The notes below the pieces were generated by a model that worked only from the letters and a program-made list of their open reading frames with translations, was not told where the DNA came from and searched no databases. Positions 34,321 through 41,639 of a stretch of DNA of 64,000 nt are shown piece after piece. Source of the stretch: Bacteroidota bacterium (GTDB lineage Bacteria; Bacteroidota; Bacteroidia; Cytophagales; Cyclobacteriaceae); assembly GCA_023428695.1 (NCBI GenBank), contig JAEYWY010000030.1, positions 1 to 64,000 on the forward strand, written 5' to 3'. The first letter of the stretch is position 1; each line of letters starts with the position of its first letter. The translations under genes and the position numbers were made by a program.

Positions 34321-34971
34321 ATGATTGAAGACAACTATAAACAGCGCGGATTGCGCAACAAATTGGTCCGAAAAATAGCCGAAAAAGGCATCCGTGACGA
34401 GCGTGTATTAGCGGCTATTGCGAAGGTTCCAAGACACGTTTTTTTTGAAAATGCACTGCTCGAACACGCCTACCAGGACAAAGCTTTTCCCATCGGCGAG
34501 GGCCAGACAATCTCGCAACCGTTCACCGTTGCGTTCCAAACCGAGAAGCTCGAGGTGAAGCCCGGTGACAAGGTTCTGGAGATCGGGACCGGCTCGGGCT
34601 ACCAGGCCTGTGTCCTTCTCGAAATGGGTGCCAAAGTGTATACAATTGAATATAACCGGGTCCTTTTTGAGCGTACGCGCGACTTTCTGCCACAGCTTGG
34701 TTATAAGCCCTATTTCTTCCACGGAGACGGCTCTAAAGGTCTGCCTGCAAAAGCTCCGTTTGATAAGATTATTGTAACAGCCGGTGCTCCCGTTGTTCCC
34801 CAGGCATTGATCGATCAGCTTAATGAAGGCGGCATTCTGGTAATACCTGTTGGAGATCGTGAAAAACAAACCATGCAGGTGATTCGCAAAGTCAAAGGCA
34901 AGTTGTTGAAAGAAGAGTACGAAAACTTTGCATTTGTGCCACTTCTCGGGCGGGATGGATGGGCAGGTTAA
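34321..34971 (+). CDS. pcm: protein-L-isoaspartate O-methyltransferase
   Basis: 216 residues. Motifs are VPRHVFFENALLEHAYQDKA, the substrate loop GEGQTISQPFTVAFQTE, the SAM-binding VLEIGTGSGYQACVLLEMG, FDKIIVTAGAP and LVIPVGD. It repairs isoaspartyl residues by S-adenosylmethionine-dependent methylation. It starts with an ATG after a 382-base gap that has DnaA boxes. Cytosolic. Confidence 0.95.
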   Translation: MIEDNYKQRGLRNKLVRKIAEKGIRDERVLAAIAKVPRHVFFENALLEHAYQDKAFPIGEGQTISQPFTVAFQTEKLEVKPGDKVLEIGTGSGYQACVLLEMGAKVYTIEYNRVLFERTRDFLPQLGYKPYFFHGDGSKGLPAKAPFDKIIVTAGAPVVPQALIDQLNEGGILVIPVGDREKQTMQVIRKVKGKLLKEEYENFAFVPLLGRDGWAG

Positions 34972-35077
34972 TCAACATTCTACGGTCTGATATTACATCT
35001 CAAACGATTACGGTCACTCCGTTGAAAGATATGGTACCGTATTTTAAATAATTCTCGCATATTTGCAGGCTATAAGT

Positions 35078-35530
35078 ATGATGACACTGGTCAAAAGGAT
35101 TCTCAACGGCGCGTTCTTCAAGTTTGTAATCGTTGGGATCATTTCAGCAATTACCGAATACGTTCTCTATTTTCTTTTTAAGGGAGTATTCAACTCCTAT
35201 CTCGTTGCAAACGTCGTTGCGTTTGCAATCACCAATGTGATGACCTTCGCGTTAAGCAGACGTTTCGTTTTTGAATCATCAAATCAAAACAAGGCCGAGG
35301 AAGCAAAACTGTTTACCGTTTGCCTCATTGGTGCATTATGTGTTAACCAGATAGTCCTTTCGTCGTTTGTAGAGCTCGCTTCAATGGACGATCGTATTGC
35401 CAAAGGACTGGCGATTGCTGTCACCGTGATCTGGAATTACTTCACACGCAAGCACATTGTCTTCAAGAATCGCGAATCTGTCGCTCCCGAAAGAAGCACA
35501 ATCAAAAATTATCGCACAAGAAGGTTTTGA
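35078..35530 (+). CDS. GtrA-family membrane protein
   Basis: About 150 residues from one of the two adjacent ATGs at 35078/35081; an upstream TTG (35063) is unlikely. It has four predicted membrane helices, with the family start FKFVIVGIISAITEYVLYFLF and the middle block ANVVAFAITNVMTFALSRRFVF. GtrA-like proteins help move undecaprenyl-linked sugars across the membrane for glycosylation of surface polymers. No glycosyltransferase is adjacent. Its last 29 bases overlap the 3' end of the convergent thrC gene. Confidence 0.85.
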   Translation: MMTLVKRILNGAFFKFVIVGIISAITEYVLYFLFKGVFNSYLVANVVAFAITNVMTFALSRRFVFESSNQNKAEEAKLFTVCLIGALCVNQIVLSSFVELASMDDRIAKGLAIAVTVIWNYFTRKHIVFKNRESVAPERSTIKNYRTRRF

Positions 35531-36803
35531 ATTCGTCGTACTCACGACCAACCTGAACACTCTGCTTCTCCCCTTTCATGAATTCCATCAGCTTATCAGG
35601 AATCTGAATATCCGATTCTAACGTAACGTCTACAGTTTCCTTAAATTTGGCCGGATGCGCCGTTTCAAGAAACACGCCGGTAGCATCGCCAACATCTTTC
35701 ATGTACCGCTTCAACCCAAGGTACCCGACGGCACCATGCGGATCCAGTACGTACTTCGTTGTTCGATACACCTCACGCATCGCACGACGCGTCTCTTCGT
35801 CCGTAAACGCATAACCTGTGATCGCACGGCTCAATGCGTTATGGTCATGATTGAACAACTCAAGCATGCGGACGAAGTTGCTGGGGTTACCCACATCCAT
35901 TGCGTTGCTTATCGTCGCTGTGCTGGTGCGGGGCATGAATACACTTGTCCGCAGATACTCAGGTACGATATCATTAACGTTCGTCGCTGCGACGAAATGG
36001 TGTACGGGTAGCCCGATGCGTTGCGCAAGCAATCCAGCAGTGAGGTTACCAAAATTACCGCTCGGCACAGAAACAACGACTGGCCTGTCCGACGCCGGGA
36101 GCTGGGACAAAGCGCGGAAATAGTAAAACGATTGGGGTATCAGCCGTGCGATATTGATCGAGTTTGCCGACGTAAGGAAGTACCTGTTTCGCAACTCCTC
36201 ATCAAGGAATGCCTGCTTTACGAGGTGCTGACAATCATCAAAGGTACCATCAACTTCGAGAGCCGTAATATTTCGTCCAAGGGTTGTGAATTGTTTCTCC
36301 TGGATTTCACTCACTTTCCCCTTCGGATACAGCACAACGACTTTGGTTCCTTCAACGCCCAAAAATCCGTTGGCTACAGCACTACCCGTATCGCCCGACG
36401 TCGCTGCCAGAATAATGATCTCCCGCTCCTGGCGCTTTGCAAAGTATCCAAGCACGCGCGACATGAACCGCGCGCCATAGTCCTTAAACGCCATCGTCGG
36501 ACCGTGAAATAATTCAAGGGCGTAAATTCCCGGCTCAATTTCATGAAGCGGTGCATCAAAACTAACTGTATGTTCAACAATGGAACGAAGCTCACCCTCA
36601 GGGATACTTTCACCGAGCAAATGCTTCGCGATTCCAAATGCGTTGTCCGCAAAACTACGTTCACGAATACCCGCGATGAACTCCACAGACAACGGCGTAA
36701 TTCTTTCCGGCATATACAGACCGTTGTCAGGCGCCAGACCGCGGGTAACGGCCTCCTCAAGTGTTACACGTTCTGAAGTATTGTTTGTGCTATAGAATTT
36801 CAT
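35502..36803 (-). CDS. thrC: threonine synthase
   Basis: 433 residues from the ATG at 36803 (MKFYSTNNTSERVTLEEAV); a TTG three codons earlier is rejected. The PLP Lys lies in HGPTMAFKDYGARFM. Also present are ATSGDTGSAVANGF, VSVPSGNFGNLTAGLLAQ and ETAHPAKFKETV. It converts O-phosphohomoserine to threonine. It is the last gene of thrABC, 14 bases after thrB. Its 3' end overlaps GtrA and no terminator is visible there. Confidence 0.95.
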   Translation of the reverse strand: MKFYSTNNTSERVTLEEAVTRGLAPDNGLYMPERITPLSVEFIAGIRERSFADNAFGIAKHLLGESIPEGELRSIVEHTVSFDAPLHEIEPGIYALELFHGPTMAFKDYGARFMSRVLGYFAKRQEREIIILAATSGDTGSAVANGFLGVEGTKVVVLYPKGKVSEIQEKQFTTLGRNITALEVDGTFDDCQHLVKQAFLDEELRNRYFLTSANSINIARLIPQSFYYFRALSQLPASDRPVVVSVPSGNFGNLTAGLLAQRIGLPVHHFVAATNVNDIVPEYLRTSVFMPRTSTATISNAMDVGNPSNFVRMLELFNHDHNALSRAITGYAFTDEETRRAMREVYRTTKYVLDPHGAVGYLGLKRYMKDVGDATGVFLETAHPAKFKETVDVTLESDIQIPDKLMEFMKGEKQSVQVGREYDEFKTFLCDNF

Positions 36804-36817
36804 TCCGTTCAAATCAG

Positions 36818-37750
36818 TTAGTCAGTGAGAATCCTGGCGCCTGTATGGTTGATGGCTGACACATACACGTCGCTATCCAGACCGAGGCGTGAGAACTGCT
36901 CGCGAATGTTTGCCCCGGTGCGTTCAGCAGTTTCTCTTTCGCGTGACAATGCAAAGATCGTTGGGCCGGATCCGGAAATGCCACACCCCAATGCGCCCGA
37001 TTTTCCTGCCTGCGCTTTCACGTCATCAAAACCCGGAATCAACACAGAGCGAACGGGTTCTGCCACCACGTCAAAAAGAGAGCGCGAAATAAGGCCGTAG
37101 TCAGGCTTCATTAAGCCGGCAACGAGCCCGGCGATATTTCCCCATTGAATAACTGCGTCGCGCATAGGTATTGTCAGCTTGAGAACACGCCGCGAGTCTT
37201 CCGTTTTTAATTCGATATGGGGATGCACCAATGTACAGAACAAATCTGATGGCGTTGGGATTGCCGTCACGTCGAGTGGTTGATAGCCGCGAATTAATAC
37301 AAATCCGCCAAGCAGGGATGGCGCAACGTTGTCGGCATGGGCAGAACCACAGGCGATACGTTCGGCCTCCATCGCAAACGGCAGCAGCTGTTCACGCGTC
37401 AGCAGATTGTCGTGCAATGCGTTGATGGCCACGAGAGCCGCTGCGGAACTTGCAGCGCTTGACCCCATGCCACTTCCAAGCGGAAGGTTCTTATGCAGGA
37501 TAATTTCCGCGCCATACTTACTACCCACGCTTTTCAGGAATGCTTCAACACCAACTCCTGCGGTATTGCGCGACGCCTCGAGCGGAAGGCGGCCACCATC
37601 ACCGATGATCTTCTTTATTACAACGCCAGGACTGTCAGTCAGGGTTACTTCAACTTCATCAGCCGGTGCCTCCACAGCAAATCCGAAAATGTCAAATCCG
37701 CAGGACACATTGGCCACGGTTGCCGGTGCGGATGCTCTTATTGATTTCAT
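36818..37750 (-). CDS. thrB: homoserine kinase
   Basis: 310 residues, a GHMP kinase. Motifs are SAPATVANVSCGFDIFG, the ATP loop LPLGSGMGSSAASSAAALVA (near 90-110) and SGALGCGISGSGPTIFAL. It phosphorylates homoserine for ThrC. It begins 8 bases after thrA, so the two are tightly linked. Confidence 0.95.
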   Translation of the reverse strand: MKSIRASAPATVANVSCGFDIFGFAVEAPADEVEVTLTDSPGVVIKKIIGDGGRLPLEASRNTAGVGVEAFLKSVGSKYGAEIILHKNLPLGSGMGSSAASSAAALVAINALHDNLLTREQLLPFAMEAERIACGSAHADNVAPSLLGGFVLIRGYQPLDVTAIPTPSDLFCTLVHPHIELKTEDSRRVLKLTIPMRDAVIQWGNIAGLVAGLMKPDYGLISRSLFDVVAEPVRSVLIPGFDDVKAQAGKSGALGCGISGSGPTIFALSRERETAERTGANIREQFSRLGLDSDVYVSAINHTGARILTD

Positions 37751-37758
37751 GCGTTTCT

Positions 37759-40206
37759 TTATTTGGAGTAGTGACCAATTCGTATAATATCAGCAAAAAC
37801 GCCCGCGGCCGTAACATGGGCTCCGGCACCAGGCCCGCGAATTACCATCGGCCTTTCGTTGTATCGTTCAGTCGTGAGCAGGATAATGTTATCACTGCCG
37901 GACAGCGAGTAAAAAGGGTGTTGTTCTCCCACTGATCCCAAACCGATGGACACTTTCCCGTCATCGAGCACGGCCATGTAACGAAGTTTTTCCTTGCGTG
38001 CGGTGGCATCGGCAAGCAGTTTCCCGAAGTAGCCGTCGTGCTTTTGCAGGCGAACGAAGAACTCATCAATACTCATATCGCCGCGACAGTCTTCCGGAAC
38101 GAGGTTCTCAACGACGATATCGTCAAGCTCAAGATTCCATCCCGCTTCACGCGAAAGAATGAGTATCTTCCTTGCGACATCCATCCCGTTGAGGTCATCA
38201 CGCGGGTCGGGTTCGGTATACCCTTTTGCTTTTGCTTCCTTCACAACTTCGCTAAACGCCTTGTCAGATGAAAAGGAACTGAAGATGAAGTTCAGCGTGC
38301 CACTCAGTACAGCTTCAATACGCATTACCTTATCGCCACTCAGCAACAAATCATTCATAGTATTGATAACAGGAAGTCCGGCGCCAACATTCGTCTCATA
38401 CAAAAACCTCACACCACGTTTGAACGCAGTCTGTTTCAGCTGGCGATATTTTTCAAGTGAGCCGGAGTTCGCTTTTTTGTTCGGCGTCACTATCGAGATA
38501 TTCGCGGACAGAATGAGCTCATAATACTTCGTTACTTCCTCACTTGAGGTGCAATCGACAAAAATGCTGTTCGAAAGATTAAGTTCGGTCATCAGATTGC
38601 AGAAGGCCTCCATATCCATTGGTATCTCACTCTGCACAAGTTCTTCGAATGCGCGTTCCGGATCCAGACCCTCTTCACGAAAGTGCATGCGTCTGCTGTT
38701 CGCGACAGCGACCACATTCACTTCAAGCAAGTTTTCGGAAGCCAGTTTTGAGAACTGCTCGCGGATCATCTGCAACAACACCTTCCCGATCAGACCGGTG
38801 CCCACAAGAAACACATTGACAACCTTACGATCCGAAAGGAAGAACGCCTCATGCAAAGCATTAAGTGCTTTGGCAACATCAACCTGGCGAACCACTGCTG
38901 AAATATTTCGTTCTGATGCTCCCTGGGCAATAGCAACCACGTTGACACCGTTTCTCCCAAGTGCGCTGAACATCCTGCCGCTTGTACCCGGACTGTGTTT
39001 CATGCCGTCACCAACGACAGCTACGATTGAAAGATCTTCCTCAAGCTGGACTTCGTCGATTTCCTCATTTTTCAATTCATACTGGAATTCCTTTTCGATA
39101 GCTTTTTTCGCAGCGCGCGCCATATTGCTTTCGACGGCAAAGCATATGGAGTGCTCGGAAGATGCCTGGCTGATCAGGATAACGTTGATCTTTTCCCGCG
39201 CGAGGGTTGCGAACAAGCGCATCGACGCGCCCACCACGCCAAGAAGTCCGCTGCCCTGGAGGTTGAGCAGGCTGATTCCGTTCATGGACGAGATACCTTT
39301 GATCAGTTTTCCGTTTGCAGAATCGGAATGTATAACGGTTCCCCTGAACGACGGATTAAATGTATTCTTGATCCAGATTGGAATCCTGTTGATCATCGCA
39401 GGCTGCATCGTTGCCGGGAAGATCACTTTCGCCCCGAAGTGCGAAAGTTCCATCGCTTCCTCATAGCTCATGCTGGGCACGGTGAAAGCCTTTTTCACCA
39501 TCCGCGGGTCGGCAGTCATCATGCCATCAACGTCGGTCCATATTTCAAGATCGGTCGCGTTGAGTGCGGCGGCAAAAATTGCTGCTGTGTAATCGGAACC
39601 ACTCCTTCCCAATGTGGTTGTTTCACCGGTTTCCGAAGTTCCGATGAACCCGGTGATAATCTGCAATGACGGATGGGCATCAAAGTATTCGCGGATCTGA
39701 CGATTCGTAATATCAAAATCGACCTTTGCATTGCCGAAATGACTATCGGTACGAACTACTTTGCGCGCATCGAGGAACTCGCACGCCACACCTTTGTCTT
39801 TCAACGCCTCAGCGATGATGTAAGCCGAAAGACGTTCTCCGAAACTCATGATGTAGTCGAGGGTACGCGGAGTTCTTTCCTTGACCAGGTAAACACCGTG
39901 GAGCACATCCTCCAATTCGTTTATCGTGAACTTCACCTGGGCGAGGATACTGCCCTGTTTTTGTACACTTACCAGTGCACGGACTGCGTCAAGGTGGCGC
40001 TTCTCAAGTTCTGCGAGACCTTTTGCGTAGGACTGATCCCCGGCAAGGGCGAGTTGACTGATCTGAATCAGTGTATCGGTAATGCCACCGAAGGCGGAGA
40101 AGACGACCGCTGCACGATCGTTAACGTAGGGTTGAAGGATTGCCGCAACGGATTGTATACGGGATGGAGTGCTTACAGACGAACCTCCAAACTTCAGGAT
40201 TTTCAT
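37759..40206 (-). CDS. thrA: bifunctional aspartokinase / homoserine dehydrogenase I
   Basis: 815 residues from the ATG at 40206 (MKILKFGGSSVSTPSRIQ), the aspartokinase-typical start. An in-frame ATG 12 codons earlier (40242) lies in a hairpin and adds an unusual KKN-rich stub. The aspartokinase domain (about 1-290) has KFGGSSV and LGRSGSDYTAAIFAA. Two ACT-type regulatory segments (about 310-450) include GISLLNLQGSGLLGVVGA. The homoserine dehydrogenase domain (about 455-815) has FLVGTGLIGKVLLQMI, VTPNKKAN, YETNVGAGLPVI and the late YTEPDPRDDLNGMDVARK. It catalyses the first and third steps of the Thr/Met/Ile route. The upstream thr leader peptide suggests control by Thr and Ile supply. Confidence 0.95.
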   Translation of the reverse strand: MKILKFGGSSVSTPSRIQSVAAILQPYVNDRAAVVFSAFGGITDTLIQISQLALAGDQSYAKGLAELEKRHLDAVRALVSVQKQGSILAQVKFTINELEDVLHGVYLVKERTPRTLDYIMSFGERLSAYIIAEALKDKGVACEFLDARKVVRTDSHFGNAKVDFDITNRQIREYFDAHPSLQIITGFIGTSETGETTTLGRSGSDYTAAIFAAALNATDLEIWTDVDGMMTADPRMVKKAFTVPSMSYEEAMELSHFGAKVIFPATMQPAMINRIPIWIKNTFNPSFRGTVIHSDSANGKLIKGISSMNGISLLNLQGSGLLGVVGASMRLFATLAREKINVILISQASSEHSICFAVESNMARAAKKAIEKEFQYELKNEEIDEVQLEEDLSIVAVVGDGMKHSPGTSGRMFSALGRNGVNVVAIAQGASERNISAVVRQVDVAKALNALHEAFFLSDRKVVNVFLVGTGLIGKVLLQMIREQFSKLASENLLEVNVVAVANSRRMHFREEGLDPERAFEELVQSEIPMDMEAFCNLMTELNLSNSIFVDCTSSEEVTKYYELILSANISIVTPNKKANSGSLEKYRQLKQTAFKRGVRFLYETNVGAGLPVINTMNDLLLSGDKVMRIEAVLSGTLNFIFSSFSSDKAFSEVVKEAKAKGYTEPDPRDDLNGMDVARKILILSREAGWNLELDDIVVENLVPEDCRGDMSIDEFFVRLQKHDGYFGKLLADATARKEKLRYMAVLDDGKVSIGLGSVGEQHPFYSLSGSDNIILLTTERYNERPMVIRGPGAGAHVTAAGVFADIIRIGHYSK

Positions 40207-40345
40207 ATTCTTTTTTTGTTGCCTGTCGTCATTCACAAACATGACGGCAGCGTTTTTACTTAACTTTTGTTTTTCTTGGTTAATGAGGATCTGCTCCTGG
40301 AGCAGTCACATCGTCCCGTCAGGGAGGTGAATCGTGAGACGGGGG
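40207..40345 (-). promoter_or_regulatory. thr leader region, competing hairpins before thrA
   Basis: Between the leader peptide and thrA several pairings are possible on the minus strand: ACGGGG/CCCCGT around the leader stop (40339-40354), CCCGTC (40338-40343) with GACGGG (40315-40320), and CTGCTC/GAGCAG (40291-40305). The first two share bases and cannot form together. None is followed by a run of U. A last imperfect hairpin (TGCCGTCAT with ATGACGACA, within about 40220-40255) lies just before the A-rich start region of thrA. Confidence 0.55.
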
Positions 40346-40396
40346 TCACCCCGTAATCGTTGTGAATGTAGTTGTAATGCAAGCGCAGCTTGTCAT
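40346..40396 (-). CDS. thrL: thr operon leader peptide
   Basis: A 16-codon frame reads MTSCACITTTFTTITG and ends in TGA at 40346-40348. Nine of its last ten residues before the final Gly are Thr, Ile or Phe (seven Thr, two Ile, one Phe across that run). It lies 139 bases before thrA on the same strand. An in-frame ATG at 40441 would give a 31-residue version (starting MQANQTIFFHTLASA) with the same end; sequence does not decide. Thr/Ile runs before thrABC mark the thr attenuation leader of enterobacteria; equivalence here is inferred from composition and position. Confidence 0.72.
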   Translation of the reverse strand: MTSCACITTTFTTITG

Positions 40397-40555
40397 CGCG
40401 GACGCGAGAGTATGGAAGAATATGGTTTGATTCGCTTGCATGATACCGGGCCGAAATAATGAAATGATCCAGTTGATTGCAAAAGATTTTTTAACATTTT
40501 TGTGCGAACTAACGATTATTAGCAACACGTTTACAATACCCGCCACACAAACCTG

Positions 40556-41080
40556 ATGTCAAAGCGAACAAAATATCCCCGGGAGTCATTGGTCAGCATG
40601 ACTGAGCTTGTCCTCCCCAACGACACCAATACCCTCAACAACCTGATGGGGGGACGACTTATGCACTGGATGGATATTGTTTCAGCAATCGCCGCCCAGA
40701 AGCATTCGAACAAGATTGTGGTCACAGCATCTGTCGACAACATTTCGTTCAAACACCCTATTCGACTCGGGAATGTGGTCACGTTGCGTGCCCGCGTGAC
40801 GCGCGCATTTAACTCGTCGATGGAAGTACGCATCGACGTTGAAGCGGAAGACATTCCGACCAATCAGAAGATTGACAGCAACAGTGCGTACTTCACTTTT
40901 GTTGCCGTCGATGAAATGGGGCGGCCGATTGAAGTGCCTCAGATAGACCCTGAGACGGAAGAAGACAAAGAGTACTACGATGGTGCCTTGCGAAGACGCC
41001 AACTTCGTCTTATCCTTGCCGGCAGGATGAAGCCTCACGAAGCAAAAGAACTACGATCCCTTTTTGATATTAAAGAATGA
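40556..41080 (+). CDS. acyl-CoA thioesterase, hotdog fold
   Basis: 174 residues, one hotdog domain of the YciA/BFIT-like type. Typical blocks are LPNDTNTLNNLMGGRLMHWMD with the catalytic Asp, VVTASVDNISFKHPIRLGNVV, and VRIDVEAED followed by SNSAYFTFVAVD. It hydrolyses acyl-CoA esters in the cytosol; chain-length preference is not predictable. Its end overlaps the next gene by 4 bases. Confidence 0.88.
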   Translation: MSKRTKYPRESLVSMTELVLPNDTNTLNNLMGGRLMHWMDIVSAIAAQKHSNKIVVTASVDNISFKHPIRLGNVVTLRARVTRAFNSSMEVRIDVEAEDIPTNQKIDSNSAYFTFVAVDEMGRPIEVPQIDPETEEDKEYYDGALRRRQLRLILAGRMKPHEAKELRSLFDIKE

Positions 41081-41466
41081 TGGCAGCCCCTGAACTTTAC
41101 GAGAACCTCTACCAGGAAGAAATCTACCGTGTACCACCCGGGCCCCTCATCGTACTTAACAAAGCATGGGATGAGCTCACGGCGGATGAGTTGGATTTGA
41201 TCACCAAAATCGTCGAAGCAGCGTTGAAGCTGACATTCCCCAAAGTGCGGATCATGACCCGCCTGGAATGCGATCCCATGGACCTTTTAAAATTTAATCC
41301 ATCAAACGTCATTCTCTTTGGCGTAAAGCCGGTCTCGCCGGAATACCAATTCTATGAGCGAATTGATGTCGGATCGGCTTCCTTCGTTTATGCGGACTCA
41401 TTGTCGGACCTTGAGCCGAATAAAAAGAAACTGTGGCATATCATGCGGGCCATGTTTGGCGTCTAA
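41077..41466 (+). CDS. hypothetical protein, possibly DNA polymerase III psi-like fold
   Basis: 129 residues, no signal or membrane segment. It starts MAAPELYENLYQEEIY and has the regular pattern PLIVLNKAWDELTADELDLITKIVEAAL (strand then helix), a VRIMTR strand and NVILFGVKP strand, and ends KKKLWHIMRAMFGV. The strand-helix layout, with a loop about acting on a residue after DLITKIVEAA, reminds me of psi subunit (HolD)-like proteins, but I cannot confirm this. It is coupled to the thioesterase (ATGA overlap). Confidence 0.7.
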   Translation: MMAAPELYENLYQEEIYRVPPGPLIVLNKAWDELTADELDLITKIVEAALKLTFPKVRIMTRLECDPMDLLKFNPSNVILFGVKPVSPEYQFYERIDVGSASFVYADSLSDLEPNKKKLWHIMRAMFGV

Positions 41467-41530
41467 AGGCCGCGTGTGCGCCGTTGCCGGCGACCGTTGC
41501 CCACCACGGAATGCACTATTTATCAATACT

Positions 41531-41561
41531 TTTGCCGGATTTGAGACTTATCCTATATTTG
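41531..41561 (+). promoter_or_regulatory. promoter of the pyrophosphatase gene
   Basis: TTTG (41531-41534), 19 bases, then TATATTTG (41554-41561). This is an exact match to the Bacteroidota primary-sigma consensus TTTG-N19-TAnnTTTG. Transcription should start about 7 bases later, leaving a leader of roughly 70 bases before the ATG at 41640. Confidence 0.75.
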
Positions 41562-41639
41562 CGACACTTTAAAAAAATTGGGTAAATCAATTAACAATTG
41601 TTCTATACCGGAATTAATCTGAAAACCTAAAAATCTATC

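Noticed and set aside
38549..39466. A 305-codon open frame on the plus strand, antisense to thrA
   Set aside because: It is a composition shadow of thrA, which has complete catalytic motifs. The antisense product is low-complexity Ser/Thr/Arg-rich with no domain.
40291..40305. The CTGCTC/GAGCAG hairpin as the thr attenuator terminator
   Set aside because: On the thr strand it is followed by ATCCTCATTAACC with no U-tract, so it is not an intrinsic terminator by sequence.
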